A stretch of DNA of 64,000 nucleotides from Cherax quadricarinatus (Eukaryota > Arthropoda > Malacostraca > Decapoda > Parastacidae). The translations under genes were made by a program, and so were the position numbers. The stretch lies in assembly GCF_038502225.1 (NCBI RefSeq), contig NC_091374.1, forward strand, positions 8,726,151-8,790,150, read 5' to 3'. Below the pieces are notes generated by a model. It searched no databases, was not told the DNA's origin, and saw nothing but the letters and a program-made list of their open reading frames with translations. Positions 38,083 through 49,281 of the stretch are shown in pieces (position 1 is the first letter of the stretch; each line of letters starts with the position of its first letter).

Positions 38083-38250
38083 AATAACAAAAAAGGCACA
38101 ATACCGTGACTGGAACGATACACAAATAACCCGCACATAGAAGAGAGGAGCTTACGACGACGTAAGCTCCGTGTGACTTTGTAAATGGTCCAAGTCGGAC
38201 CGAAACATCGTCGTAAGCTCCTCTCTTCTGTGTGCGGGTTATTTGTGTAA
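38083..38250 (-). mobile_element. Foldback element, subfamily A, inserted in minisatellite
   Basis: 168 bp with 10-bp target duplication ACCATTATTA (38073-38082 and 38251-38260). The asymmetric tail is on the left, so it is inverted relative to the other A copies. Plus motif 38179-38209: TTGTAAA, T, GGTCC/GGACC, GAAACATC. The left arm has a central deletion. Confidence 0.82.
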
Positions 38251-38524
38251 ACCATTATTAGTGTAGAGGATACCATCACTGGTGTAGTGGATACCATCAT
38301 TGGTGTAGAAGATACCAGCACTGGTGTATGCGGGAGGGTTATGAACGTTGCTTGGTGGTAGGCACGTCAACATTCACTCTACCACTTGACCAGTGTGTAA
38401 ACAAACGCCAGCATCACAAGGCCTCACTCGACCTGTTTCAGTACGGCGGATCGACGCGATATACTGTTTCAGCAAGTAGCAACATGTCACCATACACTTC
38501 ACCCAACCAAATAAAACACACACA

Positions 38525-38636
38525 CACACACACGCCTCTGGTAAAACAATGATGGAATGAATGATGATGAAAGTGTGTCTTCTTTTTCGGGTCACTCTAT
38601 CTTGGTGGAAAACAGCCGATGTGTTAATAAAAAAAA
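38525..38636 (+). mobile_element. RTE-like 3' end, copy I
   Basis: A diverged 3' UTR end (GAATGATGATGAAAGTGTGT, TCTTGGTGGAAAACAGCCGA) with a short A tail. Confidence 0.65.
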
Positions 38637-39014
38637 AGACAAACTATTTCAACCTAGTCAAGTGTACCAGCAAACATGCGATGTTTCAGGAAGCTGAAGT
38701 AAAAACATTTGTATTCACGTGTATAAAAAAAATATGCACGTTGTGATTCAGCAGTTATCTGTTTTACCAAGGCTTCATCAACAATCACAGACGCATCTTG
38801 AAAATAAACCGCCTCTCTCTCTCTCTCTCTCTCGTAATAGTGATGAATTCTACTATTTAGACGCTCCCAGTGAAACAGATAACGGTCTAGAGTAATTAAA
38901 GAATGTTAATAAATTAAATATTTTAGTATACAACGAAGGCTGTCAGTACAGATTGTATAATTAGTTTGAATTGTGTTGGGAGAGACTCCAGTTGACACAT
39001 GTATCTTATCATTG
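38637..39014. other. No gene seen; short (CT)n near 38813-38834
   Basis: Non-coding DNA with one CT microsatellite. Confidence 0.55.
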
Positions 39015-39199
39015 TACAGGGTGTTTCACTCGTAGGAAGCCCCGAGTTGGTACTCTTGTAGTTGCAACTGTCTTATTTGTATATTATGTCTGTAGCAAAC
39101 AATAACTCCTACTCGTATATTACAAAACTATATATAAACAAGACGGTTGCATCTACCAGAGTACCACTTATGGGCCTCCTACGACTGAAACACCCTGTA
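39015..39199. mobile_element. Mariner-type MITE
   Basis: Terminal inverted repeats of about 28 bp begin TACAGGGTGTTTCA at both ends, with two mismatches. A TA dinucleotide flanks each end (39015-39016 and 39198-39199). The 181-bp interior has no transposase. The ACAGGGTGTTTCA-like end is typical of Tc1/mariner relatives. Confidence 0.82.
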
Positions 39200-39960
39200 T
39201 CTAAATTGAAACTCCAAGCCTATAAGGCCTATATAGAGCCTGAACACAAATTTTTCCTCGCTGATGAAACACTGACATAAAGAACTACGTAATTTCCTTA
39301 AATACATTAGAATTTTTTTTAAATACTAAAAAGTCAATTATACAGTGTTATCAAAGATTTATAACTGAAACAAATAAGAAAAGCAGCGAAAAACTATGAT
39401 ATTTTTAAATTGTGTTTTTAATTGCAGCCTACTTGGAATGCCTTATCAGAAAAGGTAGTACATGCTATAACTATTGGAAAAGTAAACAAAATCATATGGC
39501 TAATTTCAAACAGGGAAGCCGGAATATAGTTACTTTAATAACAAATTGGTAATCACACTCACGCATACAAACACACAAAAGTAGGTGAGTATATAAACAC
39601 AAACACACACAAAACTAGACGTTACTCCAGCTTGTCCCTCATACATAATTACATGTCACCCTCACTTACTGACGGCCTAACTCGCCATAAACCTTCACTA
39701 GTAACGACCCGACGACCCTCATACTAACAACATAACTACCCAACTCGCCCCACCTGAACATTTGGAGTGTTTTAGATGCCTCATACAACCCAAAGATTGC
39801 CTGAAGAATAACCTTGCCTTAATCAGCACAGTACCTGCCTCGACTTTGTCTTAGTCATGTTGGTGTAAAATTCGTCTGCAAAAACCGGCACTTATCTTCA
39901 CAGTGCGGCCCAGGTTACCTTCTTAATGTAATGCAATATACCTAGTTGGGTGAATCTTAA
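39200..39960. other. No gene seen
   Basis: AT-rich unique-looking DNA. Confidence 0.55.
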
Positions 39961-39961
39961 T

Positions 39962-40050
39962 TGGTAGTTGTTAAAGACTGCTACGCAGGCGAGACGTCTC
40001 TCAATCAACATATCTGAGTGATATGTTGACTGAGAGACGTTTTATGCATC
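39962..40050 (+). mobile_element. Degenerate foldback fragment with hammerhead-like remnant
   Basis: GACTGC-TAC-GCAGGC (one mismatch) is followed by GAGACGTC, then inverted arms CTCTCAATCAACATATC and GATATGTTGACTGAGAG. It looks like a decayed D-type motif. Confidence 0.5.
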
Positions 40051-40070
40051 AACGAATTTTATGAGGCCAT

Positions 40071-41576
<1,506 letters not shown>

Positions 41577-41671
41577 CTGTGGGGAGGGCCGGATTAAGGC
41601 ATGGGTTTTAAGGGCTGAAGCCCAGGGGCCTCCGCCAGCTAAAGGGCCTCCAGAGATTAAGCGAAAAGTGT

Positions 41672-41984
41672 GTGATGAATGGTTTTGAAAACCGACAAGT
41701 TGAAGAATTGAGACACTTATGCAACACATGGGAATCTTTATTGAAGAAACGTTTCGCCACACAGTGGCTTCATCAGTCCAATACAAAGTAGAAATGGGTA
41801 AGGAGAGGGGAAGTTTGAGGTAATCAGTCCCTCAACCTGGAATCGATTCCAGGTTGAGGGACTGATTACCTCAAACTTCTCCTCTCCTTACCCATTTCTA
41901 CTTTGTATTGGACTGATGAAGCCACTGTGTGGCGAAACGTTTCTTCAAGAAAGATTCCCATGTGTTGCATAAGTGTCTCAATTC
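41672..41984. mobile_element. Foldback element, subfamily C, both hammerhead-like motifs intact
   Basis: A 313-bp almost perfect palindrome with 15-bp target duplication TTAAGCGAAAAGTGT (41657-41671 and 41985-41999). Plus motif 41913-41941: CTGATGA, A, 5-bp stem II GCCAC/GTGGC with loop TGT, GAAACGTT. Minus motif 41748-41776 is identical. This copy has the canonical C3/G8 core. An imperfect helix I (TTGGA against TCTTCAA with a bulge) can be drawn. Confidence 0.88.
41913..41941 (+). ncRNA. Minimal hammerhead-like ribozyme motif
   Basis: CTGATGA (41913-41919), one unpaired A, GCCAC (41921-41925), TGT, GTGGC (41929-41933), GAAA (41934-41937), CGT, then T as the predicted cleavage-site base. 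Helix III would be only ACGT, which is self-complementary and therefore suited to a dimer. The extra A between the core and stem II departs from the canonical fold. Confidence 0.6.
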
Positions 41985-42173
41985 TTAAGCGAAAAGTGTT
42001 GACAGTTACTGCTGTAAGTTTATAATTACGTATAGTATGTTAATACATTACGTATATGATGAACTGTTGACTGTTGTGATTATTTTTCTTTCCTTTTGAA
42101 AATATCACTGGTGGTCTCACAGTACCTATAACCCAGGGACCTACAAAATCTTAATCCAGCTCTGCCTGTGAGT

Positions 42174-42984
42174 AAGGGGACCTATGACCCTGGAAACTGT
42201 CTTTGGCTTTCACTCTATCTGCAGGAGGGACTATAGGCCCCAGCCGACCCTATCTACCTGGAGTCTACCTGTAGGGAGTTCCAGGGATCAACGCTCCCGC
42301 GACCCAGTCCTTGACCCTTGAGCGATATTCAACATGTATATTCCCATTACGTACTTCTACATGCGATTGGTTCTGCCACCCTCTCAATCCTTTTTTGATG
42401 AGGGTTATTGATGGCCAAGTCAGAACTGAAGAACACGTTAAGAAACTAGCAAGTAACGATCTTTTAGTCACTTACGACTACTGCTGCCCAGGGCAATGAC
42501 TTGATGAAACTGACACTAACATGTAGAGCGTACGTGATAGACTTAAAAATCAAATAATCCTCTCAACCCTACTACCCATGACCTGGTACATGACGTAGTG
42601 CACGTCTCCCAGCACTGTCACCAACGTCCTGGTACTTGACGTGCTGTACGTCTCTCAACACTGTCACCCACAAAGCAAGGCATGTCAGCCCAGATTTTTT
42701 CTCACTTCCCCTTCCTTTTAAATTCAATTTACGAGCAAATCCAGGCCAGGTCCCCCTTGTCCTTGCTATCAGCGGCGCCCAGTGTAAGATACAGTGAGGC
42801 ATGTAAAGTTCACTGACCAGAGTGCAGTGGCGGAGTGAAGTTGCAGTGGGATGGGGAGTGGAGTGGAGGAGCAGAGATTTAGCGTGAGGGAGTGGAATGG
42901 GGCATTATAGTGAGGAAATGAGGAGTAGGGAGTGAAAGGAATTGAGTTGAGTGGGGTGTTGAGGAAAAGAGAAATGAGAATTGG
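42174..42984. other. No gene seen; CCTGGAG repeat piece at about 42255-42320
   Basis: A diverged CCTGGAG-repeat stretch (CTGTAGGGAGTTCCAGGGAT, AACGCTCCCGCGACCC) lies at the left. The rest is unassigned, with a local duplication of CTGGTAC-ATGACGT-type phrases near 42580-42640. Confidence 0.55.
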
Positions 42985-45900
42985 AAAGTACTAGCAGCGG
43001 GTGGAGCGGTGCTATTAGGTGAAGTGGTGCTCGTAGTAAGTGCAGGAGTGGTGCTGGTAGTAGGTGCAGGAGTGGTGCTGGTAGCAGATGTAGGAGTGGT
43101 GCTGGTAGTAGGTGCAGGAGTGGTGCTGGTAGCAGGTGCAGGAGTGGTGCTGGTAGCAGATATAGGAGTGGTGCTGGTAGGTTCAGAAGTGGTGCTGGTA
43201 GTAGGTGCAGGAGAGGTGCTGGTAGCAGATGTAGGAGTGGTACTGGTAGCAGGTGTAGGAGTGGTGCTGGTAGTAGGTGCTGGAGTGGTGCTGGTAGATG
43301 TAGGAGTGGTGCTGGTAGCAGGTGTAGGAGTGGTGTTGGTAGTAGGTGCTGGAGTGGTGCTGGTAGCAGATGTAGGAGTGGTGCTGGTAGTAGGTGCAGG
43401 AGAGGTGCTGGTAGATGTAGGAGTGGTCCTGGTAGCAGGTGTAGGAGTGGTGCTGGTAGTAGGTGCAGGAGTGGTGCTGGTAGCAGATGTAGGAGTGGTG
43501 TTGGTAGTAGGTGCAGGAGTGGTGCTGGTAGTAGGTGCAGGAATGGTGCTGGTAGCAGATGTAGGAGTGGTGCTGGTAGTACGGACAGGAGTGGTGCTGG
43601 TAGTAGGGACAGGAGTGATGCTTGTAGTAGGTGCAGGAGTGGTGCTGGTAGTGTGTGCAGGAGAGGTGCTGGTAGTGTGTGCAGGAGAGGTGCTGGTAGT
43701 AGGGACAGAAGTGGTGCTGGTAGAAGGAACAGAAGTGGTGCTGGTAGTAGGGACAGGAGTGGTGCTGGTAACAGGGACAGGAGTGGTGCTGGTGGTAGGT
43801 GCAGGAGTGGTGCTGGTAGTAGGAGCAGAAATGGTGCTGGTAGTAGGTGCAGGAGTGGTGCTGGTAGTAGGTGCAGGAGTGGTGCTGGTAGTAGGGACAG
43901 GAGTGGTGCTGGTAGTAGGTGCAAGAGTGGTACTGGTAGCAGGTGCAGGAGTGGTGCTGGTAGCAGATATAGGATTGGTGCTGGTAGGTGCAGAAGTGGT
44001 GCTGGTAGTAGGTGCAGGAGAGGTGCTGGTAGCAGATGTAGGAGTGGTGCTGGTAGTAGGTGCCAGAGTGGTGCTGGTAGTAGGTGCCGGAGTGGTGCTG
44101 GTAGATGTAGGAGTGGTGCTGGTAGCAGGTGTAGGAGTGGTGTTGGTAGTAGGTGCTGGAGTGGTGCTGGTAGCAGATGTAGGATTGGTGCTGGTAGTAG
44201 GTGCAGGAGTGGTGCTGGTAGTAGGTGCAGGAGTGGTGCTGGTAGTAGGGACAGGAGTGGTGCTGGTAGTAGGTGCAGGAGTGGTGCTGGTAGCAGGTGC
44301 AGGAGTGGTGCTGGTAGCAGATATAGGAGTGGTGCTGGTAGGTGCAGAATTGGTGCTGGTAGTAGGTGCAGGAGAGGTGCTGGTAGCAGATGTAGGAGTG
44401 GTGCTGGTAGTAGGTGCCGGAGTGGTGCTGGTAGTAGGTGCCGGAGTGGTGCTGGTAGATGTAGGAGTGGTGCTGGTAGCAGGTGTAGGAGTGGTGTTGG
44501 TAGTAGGTGCTGGAGGCAGATGTAGGAGTGGTGATGTTAGTAGGTGCAGGAGTGGTGCTGGTAGTAGGTGCAGGAGAGGTGCTGGTAGATGTAGGAATGG
44601 TCCTGGTAGCAGGTGTAGGAGTGGTGCTGGTAGTAGGTGCAGGAATGGTGCTGGTAGCAGATGTGGGAGTGGTGCTGGTAGTAGGGACAGGAGTGGTGCT
44701 TGTAGTAGGGACAGGAGTGGTGCTGGTAGTAGGGACAGGAGTGATGCTGGTAGTAGGGACAGGAGTGGTGCTTGTAGTAGGGACAGGAGTGGTGCTGGTA
44801 GTAGGGACAGGAGTGATGCTTGTAGTAGGTGCAGGAGTGGTGCTGGTAGTGTGTGCAGGAGAGGTGCTGGTAGTAGGGACAGAAGTGGTGCTGGTAGAAG
44901 GGACAGAAGCGGTGCTGGTAGTAGGGACATGAGTGGTGCTGGTAACAGGGACAGGAGTGGTGTTGGTGGTAGGGAAAGGAGTGGTGCTGGTAGTAGGAAC
45001 AGAAGTGGTGCTGGTAGTAGGTGCAGGAGTGGTGCTGGTAGTAGGGGCAGGAGTGGTGCTGGTAGTAGGTGCAGGAGTGGTGCTGGTAGCAGGGACAGGA
45101 GTGGTGCTGGTAGTAGGGGCAGGGGTGGTGCTGGTAGTAGGGACAGGAGTGGTGCTGGTAGTAGGGACAGGAGTGGTGATGGTAGTAGGGACAGGAGTGG
45201 TGCTGGTAGTAGGGACAGGAGTGGTGATGGTAGTAGGGACAGGAGTGGTGCTGGTAGTAGGGACAGGAGTGGTGCTTGCAGTAGAGACATGAGTGGTGCT
45301 GGTAGTAGGGACAGGAGTGGTGCTGGTAGTAGGGACAGGAGTGGTGATGGTAGTAGGGACAGGAGTGGTGCTGGTAGTAGGGACAGGAGTGGTGATGGTA
45401 GTAGGGACAGGAGTGGTGCTGGTAGTAGGGACAGGAGTGGTGCTTGCAGTAGAGACATGAGTGGTGCTGGTAGTAGGGACAAGAGTGGTGCTGGTGGTAG
45501 GGACAGGAGTGGTGCTGGTGGTAGAGACAGGAGTGGTGCTGGTAGTAGGGCCAGGAGTGGTGCTGGTAGTAGGTGCAGGAGTGGTGCTGGTAGTAGGTGC
45601 AGGAGTGGTGCTGGTAGTAGGGACAGGAGTGGTGCTGGTATAGGTGGAGGAATGGTGCTGGTAGTAGGTGCAGGAGCGGTGCTGGTAGTAGGTGCAGGAG
45701 TGGTGCTAGTAGTAGGTACAGGAATGGTGCCTGTAGTAGGGACAGGAGTGGTGCTGGTAGTAGGGACAGGAGTGGTGCTGGTAGTAGGGACAGAAGTGGT
45801 GCTGGTAGTAGGGACAGGAGTGGTGCTGGTAGTAGGGACAGGGGTGGTACTGGTAGTAGGGACAGGAGTGGTGCTGGTAGTAGGTGCAGGAGTGGTGCTG

Positions 45901-46880
45901 GTAGTAGGGACAGGAGTGGTGCTGGTAGTAGGGACAGGGGTGGTGCTGGTAGTAGGGACAGGAGTGGTGCTGGTAGTAGGTGCAGGAGTGGTGCTGGTAG
46001 TAGGTGCAGGAGCGGTGCTGGTAGTAGGTGCAGGAGTGGTGCTAGTAGTAGGTACAGGAATGGTGCTGGTAGTAGGGACAGGAGTGGTGCTGGTAGTAGG
46101 GACAGGGGTGGTGCTGGTAGTAGGGACAGGAGTGGTGCTGGTAGTAGGTGCAGGAGTGGTGCTGGTAGTAGGGACAGGAGTGGTGCTGGTAGTAGGGACA
46201 GGAGTGGTGCTGGTAGTAGGGACAGGAGTGGTGCTGGTAGTAGGTGCAGGAGTGGTGCTGGTAGTAGGGACAGGAGTGGTGCTGGTAGTAGGTGCAGGAG
46301 TGGTGCTAGTAGTAGGTACAGGAATGGTGCTGGTAGTAGGGACAGGAGTGGTGCTGGTAGTAGGGACAGGGGTGGTGCTGGTAGTAGGGACAGGAGTGGT
46401 GCTGGTAGTAGGTGCAGGAGTGGTGCTGGTAGTAGGGACAGGAGTGGTGCTGGTAGTAGGGACAGGGGTGGTGCTGGTAGTAGGGACAGGAGTGGTGCTG
46501 GTAGTAGGTGCAGGAGTGGTGCTGGTAGTAGGGACAGGAGTGGTGCTGGTAGTAGGTGCAGGAGTGGTGCTAGTAGTAGGTACAGGAATGGTGCTGGTAG
46601 TAGGGACAGGAGTGGTGCTGGTAGTAGGGACAGGGGTGGTGCTGGTAGTAGGGACAGGAGTGGTGCTGGTAGTAGGTGCAGGAGTGGTGCTGGTAGTAGG
46701 GACAGGAGTGGTGCTGGTAGTAGGGACAGGGGTGGTGCTGGTAGTAGGGACAGGAGTGGTGCTGGTAGTAGGTGCAGGAGTGGTGCTGGTAGTAGGGACA
46801 GGAGTGGTGCTGGTAGTAGGGACAGGGGTGGTGCTGGTAGTAGGGACAGGAGTGGTGCTGGTAGTAGGTGCAGGAGTGGT
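42985..46880. repeat. 24-bp tandem array, ~3.9 kb, with higher-order structure
   Basis: Units of the type GGTGCTGGTAGTAGGTGCAG followed by GAGT alternate with GGGACAGGAGT variants and shorter units (with AGATGTAGGAGT). The unit is divisible by three and lacks stops in five of six frames, so very long ORFs arise on both strands. One minus frame would read TPAPTTST repeats (mucin-like), another LLPAPLLS and the third HSCPYYQH. Frames switch along the array, no signal peptide or flanking domain is seen, and I treat it as non-coding. Confidence 0.92.
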
Positions 46881-47540
46881 GTACCATGTAGCTGGTTGCT
46901 AGCCAGGTATGTGACATTCTTTACTCTCTCCTCACACTGCTTACTCACCAAAACTATACTAACTCGTATATTAAATAAGTCTCTTGATGATTTATATAAA
47001 ATCAGCTTCTGTTCATGAATTATTTTAGATTCTATTAACGACTTATGTAAGATCCTCTTGTTGAACTATATAAAACAAGATCCTCTCTATTAAGTATAAA
47101 AAAGGTCAAACAAAAGTCTACTGAAGAGGACCTCATTATGAGGCTTAAATATACCGTTTATATAAATGGTCGTTTTATTATCTTCACGTAAATATGTTTG
47201 TGAAAACGCATGCATATTTTTTTTAATTATGTCATGCCGGATTTCTTTCCGAAAAAGTATAAATCAAAAGCTCCTCAGCTACTTAGGATATTCCTGCTCC
47301 TAATATATTTGAAGTTTATCGTCATGTTCTCTCTCAGGCTAAGTGTTTACATGGCAACATGCCTCCACTAGCAAGCAGACTGTCCTTTAATCTAATCCGC
47401 CGGAACGTGTCTTCCAATATGCCTCTCACTGCACCATAATACCACTCCATATGCCTGATTTCGCCATAACATCACTGAGCACACATCTTTCAGTAGACAT
47501 CACTACACACTGTACCATAACGTCACACTTCTCACTTGTG
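46881..47540. other. No gene seen
   Basis: Unique-looking DNA right of the array, with a loose local repeat of CATAACATCACT-type phrases near 47430-47530. Confidence 0.5.
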
Positions 47541-47544
47541 TGTC

Positions 47545-47645
47545 TGTTTTTTTTTTTTTTTGTTTTTTTGTGTTTTTTTTGTGTCTTTTTTTTTGTGTGT
47601 GTGTCTTTTTTGTGTGTGTGTGTGTTTCTTTTTTTGTGTGTGTGT
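47545..47645. repeat. T-run and GT low-complexity tract
   Basis: Alternating T runs and TGTG segments. Confidence 0.9.
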
Positions 47646-47876
47646 ACAAAGGAGAGAGAAGCTTAATACTACTACTACTACTACTGCTGCTTCCATTATT
47701 ACCTCGCTTCACCCTTTACTATCTCTAGTGCAACTAAAACTACTCTCCCTACTTTCTACTATCACTACTACTTCCACTACCAGCCTTACCGCTACCACTA
47801 CTTTTTCTTCCTCTCTTGGTCCCGTCCCTGTCCCCCTCGCTTATATATACTGGCTCATTCACTCTTTTGTGATAAT

Positions 47877-48010
47877 TTTAATTTTTAAAGGAGTGGACCA
47901 GTAAGCCAGCAGAAGGCCTCGGTCAAATGACAAAAGCTCCAGCTGCGGGTCATCATAAGACTAAAACCCGCACCAGGATACACTTGTTCTGTTTCCAGAC
48001 GAACCTACCC
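47877..48010 (+). mobile_element. SINE3-like repeat, copy 2
   Basis: TTTTTAAAGGAGTGGACCAG, GGCCTCGGTCAAATGAC, ACACTTGTTCTGTTTCC. Matches 28424-28572 in order and orientation. Confidence 0.65.
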
Positions 48011-48035
48011 AATCTAGCTCTTTTGTTAGTGTGGC

Positions 48036-48105
48036 TCTGTAAATGGTCCAAGTCGGACCGAAACGTCGTCGTAAGTTTCTCTTCTATATGCAGGTTATTT
48101 GTATG
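48036..48105 (+). mobile_element. Foldback element, subfamily A, right arm only
   Basis: TGTAAATGGTCCAAGTCGGA, CCGAAACGTCGTCGTAAG and GGTTATTTGTAT. Stem II GGTCC/GGACC and GAAACGTC are intact; the left arm and tail are missing. Confidence 0.75.
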
Positions 48106-48585
48106 TTAAATGTCACTGCACCGTAACATCATTACTCTCTCACTGTACTATAAAATCATTACAGACCTCACTGTACCATAACTATTATTAAGCTCCCAAG
48201 ATAGTCTCCTAATTTAGTGTATCTAAATCTATAATATTGTCTGTTCTTTGTGCTCTAGTGACCTAGTAAACTATAATATGTATATAAACCAAAAATTTGT
48301 TTGGTTTTACTCACATAACTTACATACGTTACTAAGCAAGACTTGTGTTTTGTACCTGAATAAAATTATTTTTCACCCTCGACGATTATTTTTATTTTAT
48401 GGCTGTCCACAAAGTCATTTTTCTATACAAAAAAATTATACTGATATACTAAAGATATGAAAATGCAGTTTTCTAAATACGATAACACAAATATCGTAAG
48501 ATGAAGTTACCTGGCAGACAGTGACCGTAATAACAGCATCAAATGTTAACCACACTTCCCTGATATCACGCCTGTGGCGGTTTAT
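48106..48585. other. No gene seen
   Basis: AT-rich DNA with no supported feature. Confidence 0.55.
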
Positions 48586-48657
48586 GAAGGAGTGGCCTGG
48601 TCATGGACCGGGCCACGGGGATGATGGCCCCCGGAACGCCCTCCAGGTAGGTAGACA
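48586..48657 (-). mobile_element. CCTGGAG repeat fragment directly upstream of the CR1-F LINE
   Basis: The reverse complement reads CTACCTGGAGGGCGTTCCGG, GGGCCATCATCCCCGTGGCC and GGTCCATGACCAGGCC. It is either a neighbour or the site into which the LINE inserted. Confidence 0.6.
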
Positions 48658-48664
48658 TTAAAAC

Positions 48665-49267
48665 ATGCCAGATAAAGTAAAAGATACATTCTCAGTGCTA
48701 CCCGACGAATGTGAGTCGACTACTGGGAACAACACGACGAACGACACCAAGGAAGGTAAGACTATTGTTGTTGTTGGGGATAGCCAAGTTAGGTATATGG
48801 ATAGGGCGTTCTGCTTGAAGGACAGGAGTAGAAGACAGAGAGTTTGCTTTCCTGGGGCTGGGATGGAGGATATTGTTAGCCGTCTGGATGACATCATGAG
48901 AGGTAATGGGAGCAATCCTATTATCTGTCTCAGTGCTGGAGGCAACGATGTTGGCAGACGTAGGAGTGAAGACCTGATTAGCAGGTATAGGTCAGCAATA
49001 GAAATAATTAGGAGTAAGGGTGGGAACCCTGTCATATGTGGTATTTTGCCAAGGAGAGGGGTTGGAAATGAATGGTTGTCCAGGGCAATTGGTGTCAATT
49101 GCTGGCTGGACAAATACTGTAAGGAAAATGTGGTAACATTCATTGACAACTGGGACCTCTTCTATGACAGAAGTGACATGTATGCCAGGGATGGGGTTCA
49201 TTTATCTAGGTCTGGGGTGGTAGCACTGGCAACTGCAGTGGAGGGAGCAGTTAGGACTTTAAACTAG
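48665..49267 (+). CDS. CR1-F ORF1: SGNH/GDSL esterase-like protein
   Basis: A 200-residue protein. Motifs in order fit an SGNH hydrolase: VVVGDSQVRYMD (nucleophile S40), PGAGME (oxyanion G64), AGGNDVG (N94), and DGVHLSRSG (D176, H179). Esterase-like ORF1 proteins are known from CR1-clade LINEs, where they are thought to bind lipid or RNP rather than serve metabolism; the role here is inference. All four catalytic blocks are present. An in-frame TAA sits two codons before the ATG, so the start is firm. ORF2 starts 14 bp after the stop, suggesting reinitiation. The N-terminal 30 residues are acidic and low in structure. Confidence 0.88.
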   Translation: MPDKVKDTFSVLPDECESTTGNNTTNDTKEGKTIVVVGDSQVRYMDRAFCLKDRSRRQRVCFPGAGMEDIVSRLDDIMRGNGSNPIICLSAGGNDVGRRRSEDLISRYRSAIEIIRSKGGNPVICGILPRRGVGNEWLSRAIGVNCWLDKYCKENVVTFIDNWDLFYDRSDMYARDGVHLSRSGVVALATAVEGAVRTLN

Positions 49268-49281
49268 GAATAGTTAGTGGT

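Larger units (their letters stand above)
37296..38330. repeat. ~21-bp minisatellite with two foldback insertions
   Basis: More than 30 units of GTGTAGAGGATACCANNANTG are interrupted by a subfamily C fragment (37337-37497) and by a subfamily A element (38083-38250). The minus-strand 214-codon ORF is a by-product of the 21-bp period. Confidence 0.9.
41585..42165. mobile_element. hAT-like non-autonomous element, split by a foldback
   Basis: Ends AGGGCCGGATTAAGG and CTTAATCCAGCTCTG are imperfect inverted repeats of hAT type. Flanking 8-mers CTGTGGGG (41577-41584) and CTGTGAGT (42166-42173) could be an aged target duplication. The interior holds the 313-bp foldback and no transposase. Confidence 0.5.

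Noticed and set aside
43009..46902. 1297-codon plus-strand ORF of VLVVGAG repeats
   Set aside because: It is a by-product of a 24-bp repeat lacking stops in that frame. The frame changes register within the array and there is no non-repeat domain.
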